Origin: WRDF01 sp031552235
GTDB taxonomy: Bacteria; Bacteroidota; Bacteroidia; Bacteroidales; Rikenellaceae
Direction of reading: 5' to 3'
NCBI GenBank assembly: GCA_031552235.1
Contig: JAVBMR010000004.1
Location: forward strand, 62,001-126,000
DNA length: 64,000 bases
Shown here: one piece after another, positions 43,793 through 53,145 of the stretch
How positions within the stretch are numbered: the stretch's first letter is position 1
Layout of the letters: each line of letters begins with the position of its first letter
Translations under genes and position numbers: made by a program
The notes under the pieces: model-generated
What the model saw: the letters and a program-made list of their open reading frames with translations, nothing else
Database searches by the model: none
What the model was told of the DNA's origin: nothing

Positions 43793-46627
43793 CTATCTGC
43801 GGCACAACACATTGAAATCACACCATTCGCAGACCTTCGGGTCTTCGCACTGCGCGAACGGTTCACGCGTATCAAGAAGCCGCCGCAATGCCTCACGCAG
43901 CCCTGTTTCAAACGGTTCGGCAACATCGTTATATCTGAACACCGGCGACTTACGCTCTTTATCCTGAAGCAACGGTTGATATTCAGGCGAGTTCATTTCC
44001 CTGACATAGTATAGGGCAGGCTGCACTTCGCCGCCAACCGTCCGCGATAGCATCATGGAGTAGATCAACGTTTGCAACACTGCGGAGTTCAACTCGTTAG
44101 GCCGCCCTGAGAACAGCGTCCCCACTCCAGCGAATGCAAGTTGCTCCTTGCCGGTCTTATAGTCCACAACACGCAGCATGCCGTCTTCAAGCTGGTCTAC
44201 CCTGTCGATTGTGCCGCCGAACCGCACTTCACGGCCGTCCTCAAGCACAAACAGACACTCCGTTTCCTGCTCCAGAGCCTGGATTGTAAACCCAACCTCC
44301 CGGGCGGCGTCATACGGCAGAATGCACGTGTTGATATATGTGCCGACGATATCGTGTATCATCACAAGGTTGCCGCCATATTCTTGCGGATCGGTCTTCG
44401 CACCATGAAAAAATTCAGCCGTGATTGCATCACACACAGCCTTTTCCACTACCTGACTGCCGATCAATCCGCGTATTGCATCCTGCGGATTCCGCACCCC
44501 GACCAATGGTTCGTACAGGCTTTGCATGGCGCCGTGAAGGATCGACCCGAACATCGGCGCATCAACTTCTTCCGAAATTTCAGATACCGAGCCGAGGCGG
44601 GCGATCGAATGAAAATAGAATTTCAAGGGGCAGGCCACGAAGTTGTAGAACGAGGTCGGTGACAGCCGTGCGCTCCCATCGGTAAAGCGTCCGAGCTTTG
44701 CCATGATGGCGGCGTCTTTCCCGACCGTTATCGGCCGCACCTCGTCCACACCCACGTCTACGCCGATAATCCGCTCGGTCAGTTTATGCGGTGACTCGTA
44801 GCGCAACTGGTATATATACCTGCTTTGCTCGCCGCTGCTCTTGCTGTTCGCGGTTGCGTTATATGCAATATGCACGTTTTTAGCACGTTGCAAAAGACGA
44901 TAAAAATAATACGCATACACCCCTTCATGGTCGCGCGGCGTAGGGAGGCCATAGGCAATCCTGAGATTGTTGGGGATGAACGACGCCGAAACGGTACGGT
45001 TCCCGGGAAACGTATCGTCGTTGGCCGACAGCAGGAGTACGTTATCGAAATCGAGGTTGCGCGTTTCGAGTATCCCCATGACCTGCACACCTTTGAGAGG
45101 CTCGCCCTCGAACGGGATGTTGGTATTTTGCAGCGTTTTCCTCAAAACCGACGCATAAATGCGCTGCGTCATCTCGATGTCGCACCCGTCGAGCGAGTTG
45201 GACAGTTTATTTATATGGTCGGCGATAACGGACAAATACTCAATTTGTTGCTTGTCGGTTTCGTGCTGCGTTACGGCCGAAAGCACACGTATGAGGTATT
45301 GCGACAGCGGCTGCCATCCGTCGCCGGCATCGGAAAAAACGGTCTCGGCAATCCCTGCCGCCGCAAACTCCCCCGACCTTATATATATGCCTTGTTTTTC
45401 GGTTACGGCGGCGAGCAGTTCCCGCGCACCCGACACACATCCGGTTATATATGGATGGGCCAGCAAACCCGTGGCATCGCTATGATAGAAAGCTGGTTCT
45501 CCGTGAGTTATCCTTTTACGATTCTGCAATTCGATTAGCCGTTCGACAAAGGAATACGCCAGCGTCATGCGCAGCGGATAGCCCATCGTAACGTTGATAT
45601 CCCCGACATCGGACGGGATCGAATAGAGCAACGGCATCAGCAGGTTTTCGTCCGTCAGCACAATGGCGGTTTCCTTCCCGGGCTGCGTTCCATCTACCCT
45701 ATCAGCAACGTCCGCGAGAAACTCCCCGGCGTATTTACACTGCATACTATCCGACAGCGCCGCAGCCACAGTGATGTTTTTCTTTCCGGTAAACCCCTTG
45801 TAATCATATGGTAACGGCATGTTTTGCGGATAGCGCCTTATGTTTTCCCTCAGAAAAAGGCCGGCCTCCTGCTCAGGGTCGTCGACATAATAATGGTCGT
45901 AATCCCAGAAAAAGTCCACCCGGTGTTCACGCGCCAGATGGTCGAACAATATTTTTTCGCACCCGGACAGCGCGTTGAAACCGGCTATGACATAATGCCG
46001 CGACTGCTCTACCGCTACCTTGCCGGCCTTAATTTTTTCGGCGACATCGCGGTACACCATCCCATTGTATGCCAGGTGGTTATCAGCCAGTCTTGCGCGA
46101 TATTCGGTATAAACATCGTAAAGCGTGCGCCATATCGAAATGAACTTTTCTTTTTCTTCCGACGTTTTGCTCCCCGGCCCGAAACTGTTCCAGAACCGCG
46201 AAATTATCTCCCGCTGCTCCGGCGTAAGGTACGAATGACCGTAATCTAACTCTCTGAGATCGCTGATGTTACTGAAAAGCATACGCGCGTCGACCATGTA
46301 TTTGTCTATGGAGTCGAAGTCGGCAAGGAGCATCTCGCCCCAAAAATAGAACGAGTCGAAAGTTTCCTCATGGTAACCTGAGTAAACCTTGTAGAGTTCG
46401 ACCATCAGCCTGACGTGGTCGCCCGCAGCGAGGTCGGTCATTTCGCCCAACACGTCGTCAACCGACACATAATCAGGCTGCCACAACGGTCTTTCGGCGA
46501 CGGTGGCAAGCGCATCGGAAAAGAAAAGCTGCGCCCGCCGGTTCGGAAGCAACACACGCAACGAAGAAACGCCGTCGCCGTATTCGGCATACAGCCTCTC
46601 CGCCACTTGCTGCAAAAAACCGGGCAT
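43793..46627 (-). CDS. AddB-like PD-(D/E)XK nuclease/inactive helicase
   Basis: 944 residues. The N-terminus resembles a degenerate UvrD-type helicase (LRVLLPNRRAQLFFSDAL near 25 lacks the GKT loop). The C-terminus holds the RecB-type nuclease with the core LRVVDYKTGKEQL (about 840). An iron-sulfur-type cysteine set is visible: one in NFVACPLKFYF and three in VCEWCDFNVLC at the very end, as in AddB. It likely forms the AddAB-type end-resection complex with the 47443 gene. I prefer the ATG at 46627; an in-frame TTG lies at 46633. It begins 8 nt after the GIN-domain gene. Confidence 0.85.
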   Translation of the reverse strand: MPGFLQQVAERLYAEYGDGVSSLRVLLPNRRAQLFFSDALATVAERPLWQPDYVSVDDVLGEMTDLAAGDHVRLMVELYKVYSGYHEETFDSFYFWGEMLLADFDSIDKYMVDARMLFSNISDLRELDYGHSYLTPEQREIISRFWNSFGPGSKTSEEKEKFISIWRTLYDVYTEYRARLADNHLAYNGMVYRDVAEKIKAGKVAVEQSRHYVIAGFNALSGCEKILFDHLAREHRVDFFWDYDHYYVDDPEQEAGLFLRENIRRYPQNMPLPYDYKGFTGKKNITVAAALSDSMQCKYAGEFLADVADRVDGTQPGKETAIVLTDENLLMPLLYSIPSDVGDINVTMGYPLRMTLAYSFVERLIELQNRKRITHGEPAFYHSDATGLLAHPYITGCVSGARELLAAVTEKQGIYIRSGEFAAAGIAETVFSDAGDGWQPLSQYLIRVLSAVTQHETDKQQIEYLSVIADHINKLSNSLDGCDIEMTQRIYASVLRKTLQNTNIPFEGEPLKGVQVMGILETRNLDFDNVLLLSANDDTFPGNRTVSASFIPNNLRIAYGLPTPRDHEGVYAYYFYRLLQRAKNVHIAYNATANSKSSGEQSRYIYQLRYESPHKLTERIIGVDVGVDEVRPITVGKDAAIMAKLGRFTDGSARLSPTSFYNFVACPLKFYFHSIARLGSVSEISEEVDAPMFGSILHGAMQSLYEPLVGVRNPQDAIRGLIGSQVVEKAVCDAITAEFFHGAKTDPQEYGGNLVMIHDIVGTYINTCILPYDAAREVGFTIQALEQETECLFVLEDGREVRFGGTIDRVDQLEDGMLRVVDYKTGKEQLAFAGVGTLFSGRPNELNSAVLQTLIYSMMLSRTVGGEVQPALYYVREMNSPEYQPLLQDKERKSPVFRYNDVAEPFETGLREALRRLLDTREPFAQCEDPKVCEWCDFNVLCRR

Positions 46628-46635
46628 GGGCAACG

Positions 46636-47337
46636 TTATTTGCCGATATTCAGCACACTCGACCCCACCGAAGTGTTAAATTTCGACGAGATGTCTCTCA
46701 GAATAACGGGCGAACCTTTGTAGAATATCGTAGCGCCGGTCTTGGCGTTGGCCACCAGGCGCTCGCCAACATGAATGAATGCCTCCGAGCCGGTAGCGGC
46801 ATCGGCCACCACCGAAACCGCCTCTGTTTCACGTATATCGACCTTGCTTTTTTCCGTAGAGTGCAGGGTGACATATTTCGCCGAACCCGACAGTGAAGCC
46901 GCCGAATTGCCCGTAACATCAAGTACAAGGTCGAGTACGTCAACGTAGCCGTTCAGTATCCCTCCGCCCTTGACCGCCATGTTCAACACGCTGCCGATCA
47001 AAGGATTATCGAAACTAAGCTCGCCGCCTGTGATGCTGACCGATTTCAGTTTGCCGGCATATTGGATTACGACTTCGGCTTTCCCCACTTTGGTCGACGG
47101 TTGGCGGAATGACACCGAAAGCACGCCGTTGGTCACGCTCCATTTGAGGTTTTTGATGTCGGCATCAGTAATGGTAACATCCACGGCGTTGACATCCGAC
47201 GGGATAAGTTTGGCCGTCACGCCACCCGTCAGCGAAACCGAGTGAAAATGGTCTACGGGGCCGCTGTTGGCCGTTTGTTGTGCCGAAAGCGAAACGCATG
47301 AAAGGAGTGCGAATAGTGCGAGGAACGTCTTTTTCAT
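46636..47337 (-). CDS. Exported GIN-domain (DUF2807) protein
   Basis: 233 residues with a Sec signal (MKKTFLALFALLSCVSLSAQ) and a repetitive beta-helix body with the GIN/DUF2807 head pattern: VSLTGGVTAKL, SVSITGGELSF, MAVKGGGILNG, DVTGNSAASLSGSA, ADAATGSEAFIHVG, ANAKTGATIFYKG. Such proteins are often called putative auto-transporter adhesin head domains, but their real role is unknown. Lying just upstream of the AddB-like gene on the same strand, it may share its transcript, an odd pairing of an exported and a DNA-repair protein. Confidence 0.85.
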   Translation of the reverse strand: MKKTFLALFALLSCVSLSAQQTANSGPVDHFHSVSLTGGVTAKLIPSDVNAVDVTITDADIKNLKWSVTNGVLSVSFRQPSTKVGKAEVVIQYAGKLKSVSITGGELSFDNPLIGSVLNMAVKGGGILNGYVDVLDLVLDVTGNSAASLSGSAKYVTLHSTEKSKVDIRETEAVSVVADAATGSEAFIHVGERLVANAKTGATIFYKGSPVILRDISSKFNTSVGSSVLNIGK

Positions 47338-47442
47338 TTCAAAGTAATTTGTTGCAATTTACGATTTTTCGGGCAATCGGAGGCATTTTCAGCACGATAT
47401 TTTATACCTTTAATTCCTGATTTTTATCCTGATCCTCACTTT

Positions 47443-50400
47443 ATGGGAAACGTTAAACTGCTGAAGGCTTCGGCCGGTTCGGGGAAGACATACCGCCTGG
47501 CGTATGAGTACGTGCGGAATGTCGTGGCCGAGCCGTTCATGTACCGGCACATTCTGGCGGTCACGTTCACCAATAAAGCGACGGAAGAGATGAAGCGCCG
47601 TATCTTATCCGAGATCAACGACTTGGCGAACGGTCGCGATACGAAATACATGGGGATGCTGGCCGGCGACCTGCGGCTCTCGCGGGAAAAGATCGTGGAG
47701 CGGGCGGGCAAGGCGCGCACCAAAATACTGCATGACTACAGTCAGTTTTCGGTACTCACGATCGACAAATTTTTCCAGCGGATAATCCGCGCGTTCGTCA
47801 AGGAACTCGGCATCGACCTCAATTTCAACCTCGAACTGCGCACGGATACGCTGCTGTCCGCCGCCGCCGACTCGCTCATCGACGAGATATCGCAGAACGG
47901 AGCCTTGCGCAAATGGATGAACGAATTCGTTCAGGAGCGCATCGCCGAGAACAAAAAATGGAACATAAAAGAGGGGCTTACGGAGCTTGGGAGCGAGATT
48001 TTCGGCGAACAATACAAACGCAGTGCGGCGCTCGTGGCCTCGCGCGACAAGCTCGAACGCATAGTCTCGGAGCAGGCCTCACGGGTATTCGCCATAAAAA
48101 CCGAGATGACTGCCAAAGCGCGTAAAGCATTGGAAACCATACAACGGCACGGACTTGAAGTCGCCGATTTCGCATCCGGCAGCCGCGGCTTCGCCAATTA
48201 TTTCAACAAGATCGCGGCCGGTAACCTCGAAGAGCCGAACAGAAGCGTTCGGAACGCGCTGGAGTCGGACGAGAGATGGCACACCAAAACTTCGCCCAAA
48301 AAAGATGCGATCATGGGCGCGATACCCGAGCTGCGACCACTTCTGGAGGCAATCTGCGGCGACTACGACAAGAATATCGCAATGTTCAACACGGCCGACC
48401 TGCTGCGCGAGAACTTCCGCAACTTCGCCATGCTCACCGACCTGTCGCGCAAAATCGAGGAGAAATGCACCGCAGAGGGCGTGATGCCCATTTCCGAGAC
48501 CAATACGATCCTGAACAAACTCGTTTCCGGCAACGATACGCCGTTCATTTTCGAGAAGGCGGGCAACCACTTTTCGCGCTTCATGATCGATGAGTTCCAG
48601 GACACGTCGGCCATGCAGTGGGAGAATTTTCTGCCGCTGCTGCGTAACTCGCTGGCGCAGTCGCCAAGCGAACCGGTGCTTCTGGTGGGCGACGTCAAGC
48701 AGTCGATATACCGCTGGCGCGGCGGCGACTGGCGCATACTCGCCCAGGAGATCGAGGCTGAATTCGGGGATGTGCGGGCGGAGAATATGGCGACGAATTG
48801 GCGCAGCCTCGGTAATGTCGTGAGGTTCAACAACAAGCTCATCCAGGCTGTGGTCGATATAGACAACAGCGCCCTGAACGCGGAACTCGAAGAAGCCGTC
48901 GCGCAGGGGGCGTTGGATGCGCCGCATGCGGCAGATCTGGGCGACATGCTGAAAAATGCTTACGAAGACCACGCGCAAGAGGTCCCGGCGAGGCACGACG
49001 AAGGATATGCGAATGTGACCTTTTACAATTTAGACGAGAACAAAAAGGCCGTTCCTCCGGTAATAAGCCGCGTCGAGGAGCTTCAGGAGCGCGGTTACCG
49101 CCCATCCGACATCGCCATACTCGTGCGCTACAACGCCGAGGGCGTCAAGGTCGCAAACATGTTGCTTGAGCATAAAAAACGTAATCCCGGGTCTAAATAT
49201 TCCTACGACGTCGTGACGCAGGAGGCACTCCTGATCGGATCTTCGCCCGCAGTGGCGTTCGTGCGTGCATGCCTCAGATTGTCGTATATGCCTGACGACA
49301 AGCTGAATACGGCGATATACAACCAATGGCTCGGGCGTGCGTTCGACAGCACGCCGGACGAGGAACAGCAGGCATTCCTTTCGCAACTGCGGACAATGCC
49401 GCCACTCGAAGCGTTCGAGCATATCCTGATGCGCTATGACCTCGGGGCAAAACCCGAGTATTCGGCTCATCTGCAAGCATTTGAAGAGCAGATCATAGAC
49501 TTCGGCAAAAGCACGGTCGCCGATATCCCGCTGTTCCTCAAGTGGTGGGAGGAGAACGGAGCCGCACAGTCGGTCAGCATGTCCGACACCGGACAAGCGA
49601 TAACGATCATAACCATCCACAAGGCGAAAGGACTTCAGTACAAAGCGGTTATCATACCATATTGCGACTGGAAACTCGTCCCGAGCAGCAAAACCATACT
49701 TTGGTCCCAGGGGCGCGGCGGTGATGTGGCCGAGGCAGGCGTGATCCCGGTGAAATACAAGGCCAAAATGAAACTTTCGGCCTTCGCCGGGAACTATTTC
49801 GACGAGCTTGTCCTCTCGCACATCGACAACGTCAACACGCTCTACGTCGCCGCGACACGTGCGGAAGAGGAACTGCACATCATGATCCCCGACCCCTCGA
49901 AAAGCTCTCAGGACAAGATCGGCACGCTCGTCCGCGACAGCATAGGTTTGTCAGGGCAGGAGGCTAAAATCGGCGATATGCCCGGGTATGCCAGGGATAC
50001 GGAGTACGGGCAGATTGTGGAGTTCGGCACGCCAATATCGCCTGGGCAGGCATCCGGGAAGCAGGACCGCGAGGTCCTCGAAATCCCGTTCAGGTCATAC
50101 GGCATCGGCGAACGGCTGAGGATAAAGTACCGCGCATCACGCTACACGGAGGACGGCGCGGCCATATCCCTCTCCCCTCGCGACTACGGGATATTGATGC
50201 ACAAAGTATTCGAAGAAGCGAAAACCAAGGAAGACATTGGCCGCGCCATCAAAAGCATGGCCGCGAGCGGAGAAATACAGGAACAGGAAGCTATCAAGTT
50301 GGCAGATGTGGTTTCTGATGCATTCCGCGACCCCATCATAGAATCATGGTTCTCAGACGATTGGGAGTTAGTGCGGAACGAGAACACCATAATAGTCCCC

Positions 50401-50607
50401 GGCGACTCGGGCGTGCGGCGACCGGACAGGGTCATGACCAAAGGCGACATGGCCGTCGTTGTGGACTACAAGTTCGGCCTTGAACGGCAGGGCGCCCATA
50501 CAAGACAGATAAAGAACTACTTAGCCCTTTTGCGTCAAATGGGTTATACCCACACGGAAGGCTACATTTGGTATGTCGCCGGCTGCCACATAGAGAAAGT
50601 CGGATAA
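47443..50607 (+). CDS. AddA-like UvrD/Rep helicase with C-terminal nuclease
   Basis: A 1054-residue superfamily 1A helicase. Walker A KASAGSGKTYRLAYEY is at 8-23, motif Ia AVTFTNKATEEMK at about 38-51, motif II MIDEFQDTSAMQW at about 382-394, motif III GDVKQSIYRWRGGD at about 415, motif V TIHKAKGLQYKAVI at about 723 and motif VI VAATRAEEELHI at about 805. The C-terminal PD-(D/E)XK core is RRPDRVMTKGDMAVVVDYKFG (split; Asp and DYK near 990-1008). It is divergent from the AddB-like/GIN-domain pair across a 105-bp gap, and probably works with that nuclease in double-strand-break processing. Confidence 0.9.
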   Translation: MGNVKLLKASAGSGKTYRLAYEYVRNVVAEPFMYRHILAVTFTNKATEEMKRRILSEINDLANGRDTKYMGMLAGDLRLSREKIVERAGKARTKILHDYSQFSVLTIDKFFQRIIRAFVKELGIDLNFNLELRTDTLLSAAADSLIDEISQNGALRKWMNEFVQERIAENKKWNIKEGLTELGSEIFGEQYKRSAALVASRDKLERIVSEQASRVFAIKTEMTAKARKALETIQRHGLEVADFASGSRGFANYFNKIAAGNLEEPNRSVRNALESDERWHTKTSPKKDAIMGAIPELRPLLEAICGDYDKNIAMFNTADLLRENFRNFAMLTDLSRKIEEKCTAEGVMPISETNTILNKLVSGNDTPFIFEKAGNHFSRFMIDEFQDTSAMQWENFLPLLRNSLAQSPSEPVLLVGDVKQSIYRWRGGDWRILAQEIEAEFGDVRAENMATNWRSLGNVVRFNNKLIQAVVDIDNSALNAELEEAVAQGALDAPHAADLGDMLKNAYEDHAQEVPARHDEGYANVTFYNLDENKKAVPPVISRVEELQERGYRPSDIAILVRYNAEGVKVANMLLEHKKRNPGSKYSYDVVTQEALLIGSSPAVAFVRACLRLSYMPDDKLNTAIYNQWLGRAFDSTPDEEQQAFLSQLRTMPPLEAFEHILMRYDLGAKPEYSAHLQAFEEQIIDFGKSTVADIPLFLKWWEENGAAQSVSMSDTGQAITIITIHKAKGLQYKAVIIPYCDWKLVPSSKTILWSQGRGGDVAEAGVIPVKYKAKMKLSAFAGNYFDELVLSHIDNVNTLYVAATRAEEELHIMIPDPSKSSQDKIGTLVRDSIGLSGQEAKIGDMPGYARDTEYGQIVEFGTPISPGQASGKQDREVLEIPFRSYGIGERLRIKYRASRYTEDGAAISLSPRDYGILMHKVFEEAKTKEDIGRAIKSMAASGEIQEQEAIKLADVVSDAFRDPIIESWFSDDWELVRNENTIIVPGDSGVRRPDRVMTKGDMAVVVDYKFGLERQGAHTRQIKNYLALLRQMGYTHTEGYIWYVAGCHIEKVG

Positions 50608-50648
50608 CACGGATCGGCATCTTGTAGCGCAATCGCACCGCAAAAGCT

Positions 50649-50679
50649 AAGGGCCGCGACATACAGTCGCGGCCCTTTA
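50649..50679 (+). terminator. Terminator after the AddA-like gene
   Basis: AAGGGCCGCGAC-ATACA-GTCGCGGCCCTT, a 12-bp GC-rich stem followed by a short T stretch; 42 bp past the stop. Confidence 0.7.
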
Positions 50680-50709
50680 AGTTACCGGCAGGCATCACCC
50701 TGCCCCGCC

Positions 50710-51006
50710 TTAGTAATACTTAACCAAAAGCATCAGCGCTATTGCCAACACCGCGACAATCAGCACGGTAAAAATGGCTGCGTATGCGAACCTTACACGT
50801 GCTTCGCGCTTGAGTTGAGTACGAATCTTACGCTTGATCTGCGCCAGTTCTCTTGCCGGAACCTGTTTGTCGGTAGTTTTTCCGCTGTTATATTTTAATT
50901 CGTCGATATACAACTGACGAATGTAAGCGAGCCTGTTACTGCGGCGCATACCAACTTCCGCACCCATTGGTTTTGTCCTGTTTACTGCATTGTCTGTTGC
51001 CCCCAT
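50710..51006 (-). CDS. Small single-pass membrane protein, function unknown
   Basis: 98 residues: a basic N-terminal part with RRSNRLAYIRQLYIDELKYN and a KRKIRTQLKREARVRFAY helix, then one hydrophobic helix at about 73-95. The inferred topology is N-terminus inside. I recognise no family. Codon pattern is like the neighbours. It could be transcribed with tsf, but a terminator-like hairpin (51114-51151) lies between. Confidence 0.65.
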   Translation of the reverse strand: MGATDNAVNRTKPMGAEVGMRRSNRLAYIRQLYIDELKYNSGKTTDKQVPARELAQIKRKIRTQLKREARVRFAYAAIFTVLIVAVLAIALMLLVKYY

Positions 51007-51113
51007 AACATTAATATTTTAAAGTTAAGATTGCATATTCCGTGCCATTCTTCAGGCCCCACAGTTCTCCGCTGTTAATTTAGCAAACAAAAGATCCATT
51101 CGCAAACGGGCAC

Positions 51114-51151
51114 AAAAAAACTTCCGCCCTCTTTCGAAAGGCAGAAGTTTT
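51114..51151 (-). terminator. Terminator of the ribosomal operon
   Basis: Minus strand AAAACTTCTGCC and GGGCGGAAGTTTT pair around a short loop and end in a T-run. It lies 31 bp after the tsf stop. Confidence 0.75.
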
Positions 51152-51181
51152 CGTATTATTATTTTCGATTATCGAGAATAA

Positions 51182-52003
51182 TTAGTCGTTGAGCGAGAAA
51201 CGCTGGTATGCTATTACCGTTGCGTCTTTGTCGATAGATTTGATGTAACCGCCGACGGTCTGCTTCGGATCTTTCACGAACGCCTGGTTAAGGAGCGTCG
51301 ATTCAGAGAAGAACTTGCGGAGTTTACCTTCGGCGATCTTGTCGAGCATAGCTTCGGGTTTGCCTTCCTGGCGAGCCTGTTCGCGGCCGATCTGGCGCTC
51401 TTTTTCAGCGATTTCGGCAGGTACGTCATGCTCCGAGATAGATACGGGCGCCATGGCGGCAGCCTGCATGGCTACGTCGTATGCAGCTTCCTGCGAGATT
51501 ACCTTATTGAAGCCGATCATGGCGCCGAGTTTCTTATTGCTGTGGATATAAACCACGCACATCGGGGCTTCGATCTTGCTATAGAACGGCAATTCGACTT
51601 TTTCGCCTGTCTGGCCCGATTTTTCGGTCACGACGTCGGCAACGGTAACACCGCCTATTTTCGCAGCCAGAAGGGCGTCCATGTTGGCGGCGTCGTTTGC
51701 GACAGCCACTTTGAGGATCTCCTCGGCCGATTTCGAGAATTCGTCGTTTTTGGCAACGAAGTCGGTTTCGCATGCGAGGCAAGCCATGTATGCTTTTGTT
51801 CCGCCTACGACCTCAGCGACTACAACACCTTCGGTAGCAGTACGGTCGGCACGTTTTGCCGAAACGAGTTTACCTTTTTCGCGGATGATCTCCTGCGCGC
51901 GGTCGTAGTCGCCATTGGCTTCTTCGAGTGCTTTTTTGCAGTCCATCATGCCTGCGCCGGTCATTTTGCGAAGTTTCGCAACATCTGCAGCTTTGATTTC
52001 CAT
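51182..52003 (-). CDS. tsf: Translation elongation factor Ts
   Basis: The 273-residue nucleotide exchange factor for EF-Tu. The N-terminal UBA-like region reads VAKLRKMTGAGMMDCKKALEEANGD (split near 10-30) and the conserved CETDFVAKND (about 77-86) contacts EF-Tu. It is the last gene of the rplM-rpsI-rpsB-tsf operon, 23 nt after rpsB. Length is normal. Confidence 0.97.
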   Translation of the reverse strand: MEIKAADVAKLRKMTGAGMMDCKKALEEANGDYDRAQEIIREKGKLVSAKRADRTATEGVVVAEVVGGTKAYMACLACETDFVAKNDEFSKSAEEILKVAVANDAANMDALLAAKIGGVTVADVVTEKSGQTGEKVELPFYSKIEAPMCVVYIHSNKKLGAMIGFNKVISQEAAYDVAMQAAAMAPVSISEHDVPAEIAEKERQIGREQARQEGKPEAMLDKIAEGKLRKFFSESTLLNQAFVKDPKQTVGGYIKSIDKDATVIAYQRFSLND

Positions 52004-52026
52004 TTCGTGTTTTCTTTAAATATTAA

Positions 52027-52866
52027 TTACTCTGCAGTTTCAACTTCGGCGGCAACCTCTTCAGCTTGTGCAACAGGAGCTTCTTCTTCAGCCACTTTCA
52101 CGGCTTTCTTGATCCTGGGTTTAGCTTCTTTTTCGTCCTTGTTCGGAACGTTTTCGTAAGCCTCTTTTTCTTTCTCAGCCTTACGTTCCGTGAGGCCTTC
52201 GGCGATAGCGCCTGTAACAGCGTCAAGGATAACGGCAATAGACTTCGTAGCATCGTCGTTCGCGGGGATCACGTAGTCAACGTCGGTCGGATCGCAACAG
52301 GTATCGACCATGGCGAATACGGGGATGTTAAGTCTTTTTGCTTCCTTAACAGCGTTAGTTTCCTTCTGCACGTCGATAACGAACAGTGCTGCGGGGAGGC
52401 GCGTAAGGTCGGCGATAGAACCGAGGTTCTTTTCCAGTTTGGCCCTTTGGCGCGAGATCTGGAGTTTTTCGCGTTTTGAAAAATTGTCGTAAGTGCCGTC
52501 AGCGGTCATTTTGTCGATGGTCGACATTTTCTTAACGGCTTTACGTATCGTTGGGAAGTTTGTAAGCATACCACCCGGCCAGCGTTCCGTAACGTAAGGC
52601 ATGTTGATAGCGCCTACTTTTTCGGCAACTATTTCCTTAGCCTGTTTTTTCGTAGCTACGAAAAGGATGCGGCGGCCGCTTTTTGCGATTTGTTTCATCG
52701 CTGCTGCAGCTTCGTCAACCTTGATCACAGTTTTGTGCAGGTCGATGATGTGGATCCCGTTCTTCTCCATAAAGATGTACGGAGCCATTTTGGGATTCCA
52801 TTTCCTCTTGAGGTGGCCGAAATGTACGCCGGCCTCAAGTAATTGGTTAAAATCTGTTCTTGACAT
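52027..52866 (-). CDS. rpsB: 30S ribosomal protein S2
   Basis: 279 residues beginning MSRTDFNQLLEAGVHFGHLKRKWNP, with the S2 signatures PYIFMEKNGIHIIDL and TNFPTIRKAVKKM. After about residue 225 comes a 50-residue low-complexity Lys/Glu/Ala tail (ERKAEKEKEAYENV to the end) that exceeds E. coli S2 but is common in Bacteroidales. An unusually long, hairpin-rich 279-nt spacer separates it from rpsI. Confidence 0.97.
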   Translation of the reverse strand: MSRTDFNQLLEAGVHFGHLKRKWNPKMAPYIFMEKNGIHIIDLHKTVIKVDEAAAAMKQIAKSGRRILFVATKKQAKEIVAEKVGAINMPYVTERWPGGMLTNFPTIRKAVKKMSTIDKMTADGTYDNFSKREKLQISRQRAKLEKNLGSIADLTRLPAALFVIDVQKETNAVKEAKRLNIPVFAMVDTCCDPTDVDYVIPANDDATKSIAVILDAVTGAIAEGLTERKAEKEKEAYENVPNKDEKEAKPRIKKAVKVAEEEAPVAQAEEVAAEVETAE

Positions 52867-53145
52867 TTTCGTGTTTTTCTGTGGAGCGTTCAGTTAAAGG
52901 TTTAGCTCCCGATTTTAAAATCTCTGTTCGTCAATCCGGGCGGTAGTGTCGCTAAAGACAATCCTCCGGATTTTCCGCGGGGCGGCAACTGTTCGGTAAT
53001 ACTGTAGGCGACAGCGGGATTAATATGTGCGGCTAACCGCCATCCCGTATCTGGCTCGGCCGTTAAGCCGCCAAACACTCTGTACCTCTGCGCAGTCCGA
53101 CCGGTTTGGGAACCGTCCCCGTGCATTGTCCGCAGCGGACGATGA
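52867..53145 (-). promoter_or_regulatory. Structured rpsB leader candidate (rpsI-rpsB spacer)
   Basis: 279 nt with no convincing gene. Perfect or near-perfect stems, in transcript order: GTCCG-CGGAC (53128-53140), CGGTT-AACCG (53099-53117), TGGC/GGC with GCC/GCCA (53052-53073), CGGGAT-ATCCCG enclosing GCGG-TTAG-CCGC (53015-53047), and AATCCGG-CCGGATT enclosing TGTC-GACA (52933-52972). I see no TAnnTTTG promoter inside, so it is probably transcribed from the rplM promoter. It may be an autoregulatory S2 binding site. A 101-codon open frame (52902-53207) overlaps rpsI out of frame; I take it as chance. Confidence 0.5.
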
